Assembly (NCBI RefSeq): GCF_024273195.1
Contig: NZ_JAMZCU010000006.1
Location: 124,001 to 188,000 of the forward strand
Source: Devosia ureilytica
Lineage (GTDB): Bacteria; Pseudomonadota; Alphaproteobacteria; Rhizobiales; Devosiaceae
Direction: 5' to 3'
Length of the DNA: 64,000 nt
Shown here in pieces: positions 1 to 7,255 of the stretch. A program made the position numbers and the translations under genes. Position 1 is the first letter of the stretch. The number at the start of each line of letters is the position of its first letter. A model generated the notes under the pieces. It saw only the letters and a list, made by a program, of their open reading frames with translations, was not told the DNA's origin and did not search any database.

Positions 1-25
1 AGCGCTGGCGCCTAAGCGTTTGCCT

Positions 26-1180
26 TCAGGCGCTGGATAATCCCAGCGCCCCAAGGATCTCGTCGAGGGCTCCAGGCCCGCCAATGCGCTCGCGGCCAAT
101 GGCCCCCAGACGCGCCCGCTCCTCGGCATTGCCGAGGAGATCCCCCAGCGCCATGCTGACATTGCCCGCTTCGGCATCGACCACCACGCGGGCAGCGCCG
201 AACAGCTTTTGCTCATCCTCGAAGCGCGAGCGCCGGTCGCGCGGATTGACGAAAGTAATGACCGGCTTGCCCAGCCCCAGCGACTGAATGCTGGCGGTGC
301 CGGCCTGGCTCAGCACGACATCGGACTGATCAAGCAGATTGCCCATGGCCCGGCCGCGCGCCATGTGGACGACGAGGCCATCCCCGCTCAGCGTGCCCAG
401 GTCATCGGGTTCGCTCGAAAGCATGGGCACGCGCGTGAGGCCCGCGGCTCTCGCCAGCTCCTCGACCCCGACGCTGCCCGCGACCGCCAGGAAAATATCG
501 GGACGCTTTTCGGCCGGCAGGCGCCGCAGGGCCGCGATCTGCAGGGCGAAACTTTCTCCGGTGAGGGCACGGCTGCCGGGCAGGAGCGTTACCGCCAGCG
601 GCTGGCTGCGCCGGCTCGCCGCGTCATAGTCGCCGCGCGGAATGGTATCCATCATCAGGTTGCCAGCGGCCCGGGCGTCGACCCCGCTCTGGCGTAAAGG
701 CACGGTCAGCGCCTCGGCCCGGCAGAACACCAGTGCACAGGCGCGCTTGATGGCCTGCCGCTCCAGCGCCGAATAAAGCCGCGCGGCGCCGGTCTTGTAG
801 ACGTCTAGATAGACGAGATCGCGATTGCCGGTGAAAAGGCAGGCGAGCACGCCCACCATATCGCCCACCACGATGATCCGATCATAGCGGCCGCGCATGG
901 CCCGCAGGAACTTCAGGGCCGGTGGGATGGTGCGCAGCCCGCCATTGACCACGTCGCGGCGCAGCGAGCCTTTGACATTGCGCCAGCCTTCGGAAGCCAG
1001 GGTCGCGCGCGGCCCGACAATCGGACAGATGCCATCATAGGCCTTGCCGCTGCCGATCATCGGATAGGCTTCGGCGGAAACCTGGGGCGGGAACTGGGCA
1101 ATCAGCTGGGCTGCAATGGCATCTTCGCCGTGTCCGTTGGAAATGATCAGGAAGCGCTGACGCGACGCAACCTCACTCAC
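26..1180 (-). CDS. Lipid-A-disaccharide synthase-related protein
   Basis: A 384-residue protein resembling the 'lipid-A-disaccharide synthase-related' group, GT-B-like proteins distinct from the classic LpxB of lipid A synthesis. Seen: a Rossmann-type opening FLIISNGHGEDAIAAQL at residues 10-26 and a C-terminal segment QAGTASIQSLGLGKPVI near residue 293, where GT-B enzymes bind the nucleotide sugar. It starts two bases after the DUF2093 gene ends, so it is probably cotranscribed with xseA and DUF2093. Donor and acceptor are unknown. True LpxB is less likely, because the canonical lpxA-lpxB neighbourhood is absent and the N-terminal motif differs. Confidence 0.75.
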   Translation of the reverse strand: MSEVASRQRFLIISNGHGEDAIAAQLIAQFPPQVSAEAYPMIGSGKAYDGICPIVGPRATLASEGWRNVKGSLRRDVVNGGLRTIPPALKFLRAMRGRYDRIIVVGDMVGVLACLFTGNRDLVYLDVYKTGAARLYSALERQAIKRACALVFCRAEALTVPLRQSGVDARAAGNLMMDTIPRGDYDAASRRSQPLAVTLLPGSRALTGESFALQIAALRRLPAEKRPDIFLAVAGSVGVEELARAAGLTRVPMLSSEPDDLGTLSGDGLVVHMARGRAMGNLLDQSDVVLSQAGTASIQSLGLGKPVITFVNPRDRRSRFEDEQKLFGAARVVVDAEAGNVSMALGDLLGNAEERARLGAIGRERIGGPGALDEILGALGLSSA

Positions 1181-1182
1181 CC

Positions 1183-1404
1183 CTAGTTGCCCCGGCCGAA
1201 GCGTTCGAGAGCCTCGTTTGCAACGACCACATCGGCATAGGCCTCCTGCCGATCAACGCTCCAATAGAACAATTCATCAAGTGGGATCGGCTTGCCGGAG
1301 ATGGCGCAGCGCACGAAGCTACCCGGCTTGAGCACGACATAGTCGCCATCGAGATAGCGTAAACTGGCCTCCGCGGGGGCAAAGCCCTTGTCGAAGATGT
1401 TCAT
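1183..1404 (-). CDS. DUF2093 domain protein
   Basis: A 73-residue protein matching DUF2093, a short alphaproteobacterial family of unknown function. The diagnostic stretch is YLDGDYVVLKPGSFVRCAIS followed by IPLDELFYWSVDRQEAY. It has no signal peptide or membrane segment, so it is probably cytosolic. It lies between xseA and the LpxB-related gene on the same strand, an arrangement I recall from related genomes. The single Cys in the VRCAISGKPIPL motif does not by itself suggest a metal site. An ATG with a purine-rich upstream stretch (AAGGAGTGAG) supports the start. Confidence 0.85.
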   Translation of the reverse strand: MNIFDKGFAPAEASLRYLDGDYVVLKPGSFVRCAISGKPIPLDELFYWSVDRQEAYADVVVANEALERFGRGN

Positions 1405-1452
1405 GAGCTCACTCCTTGCCTTGGCAATGGGTATAGATGGCTATCGGGCCCA

Positions 1453-3069
1453 TCAAAAGAGACTTTCCTGAGAACCGTTATCCGGGCCTGATCGGCTCGG
1501 CTTGCGGCGCAGTGCCGGGGCGCCCGCCACCACAACGCCCACTTCGCCATCGGCAAAAGTCAGGTTCAGCGCATCGCCGGGCCGCGCATTGGCCTGGCTG
1601 CTGATCACATTGCCGGCCTCGTCCTGCACCAGCGCATAGCCCCGTGCCAAGACATTGCGATAACTCAGGGTTTCCAGAAGCTTGCCCAATTGCCCCAATT
1701 GCTGGCGGCGTCCAAGGGTCAGCTGGCTGCCGGCCTGGCCCAAGCGCTGGTCCAGCGGCGACAACTGGCCCCGGGCATGGCGCAGCTCGGCGCGCAACGG
1801 CTGGGCGGAGAGCCGCGGCAACAGCCGGGCGAGGGCAGTCTGCTTGCGTTCCAGCGAGGTTGCGACGGCCCCCGGCAGGCGGCGCGAGGCGGGATCGAAG
1901 GTAAGGCGCGCCCGTTCGACGGTTTTGACGAGACCCGACTGCCCCCGGCGCCCCAGATTGATGAGACGCTCGCCCAATTCGGCGTGGCGCTGACGCACCA
2001 GGCGCGGCTGCATCGCCGCCGACAGGTTGGAAAAGGCGATGCGGCGGGCCTGGACAAAATGCCGAAGCGCGCCGGAAAGCTCACTCGAGGCAAGGTCAAG
2101 GCTCTGGCGCTGCGTCGAGACGAGATCGGCCGGGCGGGGCAGGCCAGCCCCGGCGGCCCGCAAGCGATCCTTGAGCGAAGCGAGGCTCCGCCGCGCCGCC
2201 TGGCGCTGGCGGGCGCCCTGGTCATCGACATAGGCGATCAACTCGGCCCGCACCGGCACGGCGGCTTCGGCCGCGGCCGTGGGTGTCGGCGCCCGCATGT
2301 CCGAGGCATAATCGATCAGTGTCGTATCGGTCTCGTGACCCACTGCCGAAATGACGGGGATGCCAGAGGCCGCCACGGCCCGCACCACCGCTTCTTCATT
2401 AAAGCCCCACAGATCCTCGATCGAGCCGCCACCGCGCGCCACGATCAGCAGATCAGGCCGGGGGATTGGCCCATTGGGCAGGAAGGCGTTGAAGCCCTCT
2501 ATGGCATTGACCACCTCGGGCGCGCAGGTCTCGCCCTGCACGCGCACCGGCCAGACCAGCACATGGCTGGGGAAGCGGTCGTCGAGACGATGCAGAATAT
2601 CGCGGATGACGGCGCCAGTGGGCGAGGTGATGACGCCGATGACGCGCGGCAGATAGGGCAGGGCCCGCTTGCGCTCACGCGCGAAAAGACCCTCGGCCAA
2701 CAGCTTCTTGCGCCGCTCCTCAAGCAACGCCATCAATGCACCGGCGCCGGCCGGCTCGATATTTTCGATGACGATCTGATATTTCGAGGAGCGCGGGAAA
2801 GTGGTCAACCGCCCGGTGGCGATCACCTCCAGCCCTTCCTGCGGCTTGAAGGCGAGCTTTGCATAACTGCCCTTCCACACCACCGCGTCGATGGAGGCCG
2901 CATCGTCCTTGAGCGTGAAATAGGCGTGACCGGAGGAATGCTGGCCGCGAAACCCCGAGATTTCACCCCGCACCCGCACATGGCCAAACTCATCCTCGAC
3001 CGCGCGCTTTACCGCCTGGGCGATCTCGGAAACGGTGAACTCGGAGGCATTGGTCAGAAGCTGAGACAT
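1453..3069 (-). CDS. xseA: Exodeoxyribonuclease VII large subunit
   Basis: Large subunit of exonuclease VII, which with XseB degrades single-stranded DNA from both ends to oligonucleotides. Seen: an N-terminal OB-fold region (FTVSEIAQAVKRAVEDEFG, then RVRGEISGF), the central catalytic region with IGVITSPTGAVIRDILHRL and LLIVARGGGSIEDLWGFNEE, the SAVGHETDTTLIDYASDMRA motif, and a long helical C-terminal half. At 538 residues it is slightly longer than the E. coli protein. I chose the ATG at 3069 (MSQLLTNASEFTV) over one six codons upstream, because family members begin close to this point. xseB is not in the window. Confidence 0.93.
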   Translation of the reverse strand: MSQLLTNASEFTVSEIAQAVKRAVEDEFGHVRVRGEISGFRGQHSSGHAYFTLKDDAASIDAVVWKGSYAKLAFKPQEGLEVIATGRLTTFPRSSKYQIVIENIEPAGAGALMALLEERRKKLLAEGLFARERKRALPYLPRVIGVITSPTGAVIRDILHRLDDRFPSHVLVWPVRVQGETCAPEVVNAIEGFNAFLPNGPIPRPDLLIVARGGGSIEDLWGFNEEAVVRAVAASGIPVISAVGHETDTTLIDYASDMRAPTPTAAAEAAVPVRAELIAYVDDQGARQRQAARRSLASLKDRLRAAGAGLPRPADLVSTQRQSLDLASSELSGALRHFVQARRIAFSNLSAAMQPRLVRQRHAELGERLINLGRRGQSGLVKTVERARLTFDPASRRLPGAVATSLERKQTALARLLPRLSAQPLRAELRHARGQLSPLDQRLGQAGSQLTLGRRQQLGQLGKLLETLSYRNVLARGYALVQDEAGNVISSQANARPGDALNLTFADGEVGVVVAGAPALRRKPSRSGPDNGSQESLF

Positions 3070-3108
3070 GCGTCTCCGGTGCGCCAAAGCGCGGAACGGG
3101 TCAAGGCG

Positions 3109-3453
3109 CTACTCGGCCGCGTCGTTGTGGGTCGGCAGGGTGGGGATCTGGCTCACGTCCACACTGCGCTCAGCATGCCAGGTGTCGTACGCGATTTGCA
3201 TGCCAACCCAGAGGCGAGGCCCATTGCCAAAAAGTTTCCCCAAGCGCACGGCCATTTCTGCTGATACGGGCTTCTGCTCGGATAGAATGTCATGAAGGTG
3301 CTGGCGAGAAATCCCCAGCAACCGAGCTATCTCTGACTTGCTCTTGCCCGTCGCAGGAATGACATCCTCGGCCAACAACTCGCCTGGATGCGGAGGACAC
3401 CAATCGCCGCGTACAGCCGGAATGGATTCAGTGATATTGTTCGAAGTCGACAT
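3109..3453 (-). CDS. higA: HigA-family antitoxin
   Basis: Antitoxin of a HigBA-type type II toxin-antitoxin pair; it should bind and neutralise HigB and repress the operon. The 114-residue protein has the HigA signature PPHPGELLAEDVIPATGKSK followed by an XRE-type helix-turn-helix (SEIARLLGISRQHLHDILSEQ) and the tail motif RLGKLFGNGPRLWVGMQ. The ATG at 3453 lies inside the last codons of higB and is preceded by AAGGA about eight bases upstream, so translation is probably coupled to or independent of higB. A longer reading upstream runs through the higB coding region and is discarded. Confidence 0.9.
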   Translation of the reverse strand: MSTSNNITESIPAVRGDWCPPHPGELLAEDVIPATGKSKSEIARLLGISRQHLHDILSEQKPVSAEMAVRLGKLFGNGPRLWVGMQIAYDTWHAERSVDVSQIPTLPTHNDAAE

Positions 3454-3706
3454 CGATCGCATCCTTGTCATCAAATGAAAACGTGATGCACCACGGTCCA
3501 TTGACGTGAATTGTGTAGCGCACGGGCGGGGCACCGCGCAGGGAGTGAAAGTTGAAACCTGGGACATTGAGGCCCTCGGGGGCAACGGCAATGTCCAGCG
3601 CCTGTAGGCGCCGCCGAATGCGGGGCAGCAACTTCTGATCAAGCTTGCCGGACCGGCCACTCTCCCAAAGTTCCGCCAATCCCTTGTGCCGAAAGCTACG
3701 GATCAT
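3428..3706 (-). CDS. higB: HigB/RelE-family toxin
   Basis: A 92-residue RelE-superfamily toxin; homologues cleave mRNA at the ribosome. Seen: the HigB opening MIRSFRHKGLAELWESGRSG, the helical RIRRRLQALDIA segment, and the strand-rich end with VRYTIHVNGPWCITFSFDD. It precedes and overlaps higA by 26 bases, the toxin-first order typical of higBA. There is no Shine-Dalgarno sequence before its ATG, and the inferred transcription start lies at or next to the ATG, suggesting a leaderless message. The pair sits between xseA and a LysR gene on the same strand. Confidence 0.9.
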   Translation of the reverse strand: MIRSFRHKGLAELWESGRSGKLDQKLLPRIRRRLQALDIAVAPEGLNVPGFNFHSLRGAPPVRYTIHVNGPWCITFSFDDKDAIDVDFEQYH

Positions 3707-3711
3707 GGATT

Positions 3712-3740
3712 TGTGTAAGCATTTTGCTTACATCTGTCAA
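3712..3740 (-). promoter_or_regulatory. higBA promoter, probably leaderless
   Basis: Read on the minus strand there is a perfect -35 TTGACA (3735-3740), a 17-base spacer and a weaker -10 TACACA (3712-3717). A start about seven bases downstream falls at 3705-3706, which is the higB ATG. The promoter and leaderless reading are inferred from sequence only. Confidence 0.55.
3714..3732. promoter_or_regulatory. Palindromic operator in higBA promoter
   Basis: A perfect 19-base inverted repeat, TGTAAGC-N5-GCTTACA, lies in the spacer and overlaps the -10 of the higBA promoter. A further half-site GCTTAC occurs at 3747-3752, 21 bases (two helical turns) from the matching half. This is where a HigA dimer would be expected to bind for autorepression. 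Confidence 0.6.
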
Positions 3741-3757
3741 CAATCCGCTTACAGTCG

Positions 3758-4657
3758 CTACTCGGCCGCCTCCGCCTGCTCGGGGCGTTCCAGATTGCCC
3801 ATGGACTGGACGATGTGATTGGCGAGGGCGTCGTAAATGCCGCCATAGGCGTGGCTGCCGCGCATCAGGGCGATCTGCGCGTCGGCCAGGCGGGGCAGGC
3901 CATATTCATCGCCGATCACGCGCATGCCTGGCTGCAGGGCGCTTTCGGGTAAGAACCCGACGGCCAGATCGGACAGCACCGCCGAGGAAATTGCGGTGGC
4001 ATTGGACGAGGTATAGGCGACGCGATAGTCGAGACCGGTGCGCTCCAGCTGCTCCATGGCGTCCTTGCGCCAGATGCAGCAATTGGGACCGCAGGCAATG
4101 GCGAGCGGTTCGCTGGCCAGCGCCCGGCCACCATGGCTCGACACCCAGAACATCTTTTCGGTGCGGAACAGTTCACCGAAATTATGGTCGGTGCCCTGGG
4201 TGAAGACGATGAGATCGTAACGCCCGGCGCGCATGCCGGTGAGCAATTCTTCCGACGCCATGCAGGCGACATCCACGGCAATCTTGGGATGGGTGCGCTG
4301 GAAGCTTGAGAGGATCACCGGCAGAAGGCGCACGGCATAATCGTCCGGCACGCCGAAGCGGATCGAGCCGGCCAGGTCGCCATCATTGAAATGATCGAGA
4401 ATTTCCGCATTGGTGCGCAGCATCTTGCGGGCCCGCTCATAGAGCAGATCGCCATGATGGGTCAGGCTGACGCTGCGCCCGTCGCGGGTGAGCAGGGAAT
4501 GGCCAAGCCGCTCCTCGAGCCGCTTGATCTGCATCGAAACCGCAGACTGGGTCTTGTTCACCCGCCGCGCTGCTTCCGTGAAGCTGCCGCAATCGGCAAT
4601 GGCGCAGAAGCTTTGCAACTGATCGAGGTCCAACGGGGCTACCATGGTGTCCATCAC
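3758..4657 (-). CDS. LysR-family transcriptional regulator
   Basis: A 299-residue LysR-type regulator. Seen: N-terminal winged helix-turn-helix LDQLQSFCAIADCGSFTEAA with the recognition segment KTQSAVSMQIKRLEERLG, and a C-terminal periplasmic-binding-protein-like effector domain beginning around GSIRFGVPDDYA. Several in-frame ATGs (4657, 4654, 4645) are possible; MVAPLDLDQL at 4645 is closest to the usual LysR start. It is transcribed divergently from the DUF1127 gene across a 147-base gap, so it may control that gene and itself. The effector is unknown. A short inverted repeat TCAT-N4-ATGA at 4667-4678 is a possible binding site. Confidence 0.88.
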   Translation of the reverse strand: MMDTMVAPLDLDQLQSFCAIADCGSFTEAARRVNKTQSAVSMQIKRLEERLGHSLLTRDGRSVSLTHHGDLLYERARKMLRTNAEILDHFNDGDLAGSIRFGVPDDYAVRLLPVILSSFQRTHPKIAVDVACMASEELLTGMRAGRYDLIVFTQGTDHNFGELFRTEKMFWVSSHGGRALASEPLAIACGPNCCIWRKDAMEQLERTGLDYRVAYTSSNATAISSAVLSDLAVGFLPESALQPGMRVIGDEYGLPRLADAQIALMRGSHAYGGIYDALANHIVQSMGNLERPEQAEAAE

Positions 4658-4758
4658 GCAAATTGATCATTGAGATGAAATCTATTTGTTGGACGAATGG
4701 AAGTCCAGCGCGCTATCTCATGATTATCGGTACAACGATGCGCCGATGCTCCGATGCT

Positions 4759-4779
4759 CCGCCGGTCTCCCTCCGGCGG
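4759..4779 (+). other. Hairpin in leader of DUF1127 gene
   Basis: A 7-bp stem CCGCCGG/CCGGCGG with a seven-base loop lies about 25 bases before the DUF1127 ATG, after a direct repeat GATGCTCC GATGCTCC. It has no T-run, so it is more likely an mRNA leader structure than a terminator. Confidence 0.4.
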
Positions 4780-4804
4780 CTTCCCATGTTTCTGGAGACT
4801 TGAA

Positions 4805-5068
4805 ATGGCTCTCTCGCTGTCCGGCGAGCGGTCAGTCGCGGCTGGCTCGCACGTTCATCCCCTTCGTGCCCTGATTGCCTGGTTTGCCCGGGCCAAAGCT
4901 GCCCGTGCCCGCCGAACCGCGCTGCGGAACCTGTTGGCCATGGACCCTGCGCGGCTCCGCGATCTTGGCATCACCCATGCCGATATCGCCGACGCCATGT
5001 CCGCAGCCAGCGGCCGGACCCCCGGCATGGTGCTGAATGCGGCGCGGGCGCGCAGCGCTCATCCCTGA
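4805..5068 (+). CDS. DUF1127 domain small protein
   Basis: An 87-residue basic protein with the DUF1127 core near its C-terminus (ALRNLLAMDPARLRDLGITH). Small DUF1127 proteins of alphaproteobacteria have been linked to phosphate, nitrogen and RNA metabolism and to stress responses; this member's role is unknown. The ATG at 4805 has GGAG seven bases upstream, which favours it over an in-frame ATG at 4754. The gene diverges from the LysR regulator and ends before a strong intrinsic terminator, so it is a monocistronic unit. Confidence 0.82.
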   Translation: MALSLSGERSVAAGSHVHPLRALIAWFARAKAARARRTALRNLLAMDPARLRDLGITHADIADAMSAASGRTPGMVLNAARARSAHP

Positions 5069-5179
5069 TCCAGATTGCGGCCGTCGTGGCGGCTGCCTCC
5101 CCGTTGGGACGAACACTTTTCCCGTGGGCGTCCCATCTCCAGGACCGGTTTTGCCGCCGGTTCCGTTTCCTGACGACTT

Positions 5180-5215
5180 GCCGGGCCGTGCTGCGCACGC
5201 GTCCGGCCTTTTTTT
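5180..5215 (+). terminator. Intrinsic terminator after DUF1127 gene
   Basis: A two-part stem (GCCGG/CCGGC outside, CGTGC/GCACG inside, separated by a small internal loop) is followed by seven T residues. It ends the DUF1127 transcript just before the convergent PilZ gene. Confidence 0.75.
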
Positions 5216-5225
5216 ATCTGAAGCT

Positions 5226-5471
5226 TTAGAGAAAGCGCACGCCGATATCGGTCTCGGTGCGCCAGGCCACTTCGCAGGAGAAGCGGCGACCATCGTGCAT
5301 GGCCAGCTCGAACCGATTTGGAATCGGCAGCGAACTGGTCACCACCAGCTTGGCGCCGGCTTCCGACATGTTTCGGATGGTGCAGTCAAAGGTGGAGAAC
5401 CCATCATTGACGACGATCTTGCCGCCCTTGAGGGTGCGATGCCGCTGGCTGTCGCGAGGTTCATCGCTCAT
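5226..5471 (-). CDS. PilZ domain protein
   Basis: An 81-residue single-domain PilZ protein, probably a c-di-GMP receptor or adaptor. Seen: an N-terminal arginine cluster RDSQRHRTLKGG corresponding to the RxxxR region, the NMSEAGAKLV segment corresponding to (D/N)xSxxG, and the closing ETDIGVRFL strand. Spacing within the first motif is not fully canonical, so ligand binding needs testing. It starts 19 bases after the IalB-like gene and is probably cotranscribed with it. The window also encodes two GGDEF proteins that could supply or sense c-di-GMP. Confidence 0.82.
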   Translation of the reverse strand: MSDEPRDSQRHRTLKGGKIVVNDGFSTFDCTIRNMSEAGAKLVVTSSLPIPNRFELAMHDGRRFSCEVAWRTETDIGVRFL

Positions 5472-5490
5472 TGATTGTCTCCAGCGCTGG

Positions 5491-5991
5491 TCAGGGCAGG
5501 GCGGCAAAGCCTTCGGCAAATCCCTCGAGAGACACCGGGATGCCGACGCCCTCCTCGGGGGTCTTGAACACCACGAAAATGGCGCTGGTCCCCTCGGAGA
5601 GCACCTTGATGATGTCCTCGTCCATTTCAACCTCGGCAATGCAGCCATTGGGCAGGCAGCGCACGAAGGCGACGCGGCCCAGGTCGGTGCCATCGACATT
5701 GAGCCCCAGGCCATTTGGCAGCAACACCCCGAGCGGCGCCAGCACGCGCAACAGGCGCGCCTCGCGGTCGGCCGTGCGCAAGACGATCACCGAAAGCCCG
5801 ACATTGGGTTGATCCTCGGCCAGCACATTCTGGATGATGGCGCATTGCTCAAAGCTGGCGCCGGGCGGCGTGTCGCAGCTCATCTGCCAGTCGCCATATT
5901 CGGCGCGCACCGTGCCCTGCGCCATGGCCGGAGCCGCCAGCAGGGACATTCCGATCGCACCAAGCACACCAAGCCGCTTTGCCCAGACCAT
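5491..5991 (-). CDS. Invasion-associated locus B (IalB) family protein
   Basis: A secreted protein of the IalB family, named after a Bartonella erythrocyte-invasion factor but widespread in free-living alphaproteobacteria, where its role is unclear. Seen: a signal peptide MVWAKRLGVLGAIGMSLLAA ending in PAMAQG, then the family features YGDWQMSCDT, EQCAII and VRCLPNGCIAEVEMD, giving paired cysteines likely to form periplasmic disulfides. The start is uncertain: ATG 5991 gives a compact signal peptide, and ATG 6003 lies very close behind an AGGAG. The PilZ gene follows on the same strand. Confidence 0.85.
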   Translation of the reverse strand: MVWAKRLGVLGAIGMSLLAAPAMAQGTVRAEYGDWQMSCDTPPGASFEQCAIIQNVLAEDQPNVGLSVIVLRTADREARLLRVLAPLGVLLPNGLGLNVDGTDLGRVAFVRCLPNGCIAEVEMDEDIIKVLSEGTSAIFVVFKTPEEGVGIPVSLEGFAEGFAALP

Positions 5992-6043
5992 CACTTCTAT
6001 CATTGCTCCTGCCGAATCGAGCGCTATGCACATGGCTTCGTTT

Positions 6044-6072
6044 TGTTTCGGACACGTGTCCGACCCTGTCAA
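6044..6072 (-). promoter_or_regulatory. Candidate ialB-pilZ promoter
   Basis: On the minus strand a perfect TTGACA (6067-6072) is followed after 17 bases by GAAACA (6044-6049), a weak -10. The predicted start near 6037 leaves a 34-46-base leader. The rest of the 328-base gap between the IalB-like gene and coxB (5992-6319) shows no other feature I can support, including no clear coxB promoter. Confidence 0.4.
6048..6063. promoter_or_regulatory. Perfect 16-bp palindrome, likely operator
   Basis: TCGGACAC/GTGTCCGA is a perfect 16-base palindrome with a central CACGTG. It lies in the spacer of the candidate ialB promoter, the position expected for a repressor site. No regulator gene is adjacent. 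Confidence 0.5.
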
Positions 6073-6319
6073 CCAAAGCCCGGGATTCCGGCAGGTTTTC
6101 AAAGGAAACTACGGCACAGGTGAGGCGGTGGCACCCGAAATGGGCACCAATTTGCCGCAGCGTGGAGCGCCAAGGCCGGAATAGACTCAGCCAAAGCAAT
6201 GTGATTTAGGTCAGGCACGAGTTTTGCGCTCCGAAGTTGAGTCGGGGCGGCGTTCGCTATGCCGCTATAACCCCCTCCAAATTCGGTGCACGCCGCCAGA
6301 ACATGTCGATAGGGGGTAT

Positions 6320-7234
6320 ATGGTGACCGGGCAGTTCTTTAGGAAGATGGGTGCCGTTTCAGCAGCCGCAATGGCGCTGGTGCCGACAATGGCCTCGGCC
6401 CAGGACGTTGGTCGCGGCCATCCTGAGCCGGGTCAGTTCCACCTTCAGGAATCGGTGACCCCGATCATGGACTCCATCGTGGCTTTCCATGATGGCGTCT
6501 TGATGTGGACGATCACGCTGATCGTCCTGTTCGTACTGGCCCTGATCATCGTCATTGTCGTGCGGTTCAACGCCAAGGCCAATCCGGTGCCGGCGCGCTT
6601 CACCCACAATACACTGGTGGAAGTGATCTGGACGGTGGTGCCGATCCTCATCCTGGCGGTTATCGCCATCCCCTCCTTCGGTGTGCTCTCCGACCAGCTG
6701 ACCGTCCCCGATGGCGAGCGCAAATATCTGGGCGCCAACCTGTTCTCGGCAGAAGTCGAGGTTCCCGAAGCCACTCTGACCGTCAAGGCCTCCGGCGAGC
6801 AGTGGTACTGGAACTACGAATATGTGGATCAGGGTGTCGCCTTTGACTCCAACATTCTCTCCGAAGCCGAAATCGCCGAGCTTAAGCCCGGTCAGCCGCG
6901 TCTCCTGGCCGTGAACAACGAGCTGGTCGTTCCGGTCGATACCACGGTGCGCATGCAGATCACGGCCAGCCCTTCGGGCGTGATCCACGCCTTCGCGGTC
7001 CCGTCCTTCGGCATCAAGATCGACGCCGTGCCCGGCCGCCTCAACGAAACCTGGTTCAACGCCCGCGAAACCGGCCTCTATTATGGCCAGTGCTCGGAGC
7101 TGTGCGGCAAGGACCATGCCTTCATGCCCATCGCCGTCCGCGTCGTGAGCGCTGAAGAATTTGCAACCTTCATCGCGGCCTTCGAAGAAAGCCGTGATTA
7201 CGCCACCGCAGCTGCCTTGCTGCCGGCGCTGTAA
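6320..7234 (+). CDS. coxB: Cytochrome c oxidase subunit II
   Basis: Subunit II of an aa3-type cytochrome c oxidase, which takes electrons from cytochrome c at the binuclear CuA centre and passes them to subunit I. Seen: an N-terminal signal segment ending PTMASAQ, two membrane helices (around TITLIVLFVLALIIVIVV and VPILILAVIAIPSF), the aromatic patch GEQWYWNYEY, and the CuA loop CSELCGKDHAFM with its Cys, Glu, His and Met ligands. There is no fused cytochrome c domain. The ATG at 6320 follows AGGGGG closely; an in-frame GTG three bases later would give better spacing. First gene of the oxidase cluster. Confidence 0.95.
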   Translation: MVTGQFFRKMGAVSAAAMALVPTMASAQDVGRGHPEPGQFHLQESVTPIMDSIVAFHDGVLMWTITLIVLFVLALIIVIVVRFNAKANPVPARFTHNTLVEVIWTVVPILILAVIAIPSFGVLSDQLTVPDGERKYLGANLFSAEVEVPEATLTVKASGEQWYWNYEYVDQGVAFDSNILSEAEIAELKPGQPRLLAVNNELVVPVDTTVRMQITASPSGVIHAFAVPSFGIKIDAVPGRLNETWFNARETGLYYGQCSELCGKDHAFMPIAVRVVSAEEFATFIAAFEESRDYATAAALLPAL

Positions 7235-7255
7235 GACAGGGTCAGGGGAACAAAA

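Noticed and set aside
1690..3264. 524-codon plus-strand frame opposite xseA
   Set aside because: xseA on the minus strand carries all family motifs; the plus reading shows none.
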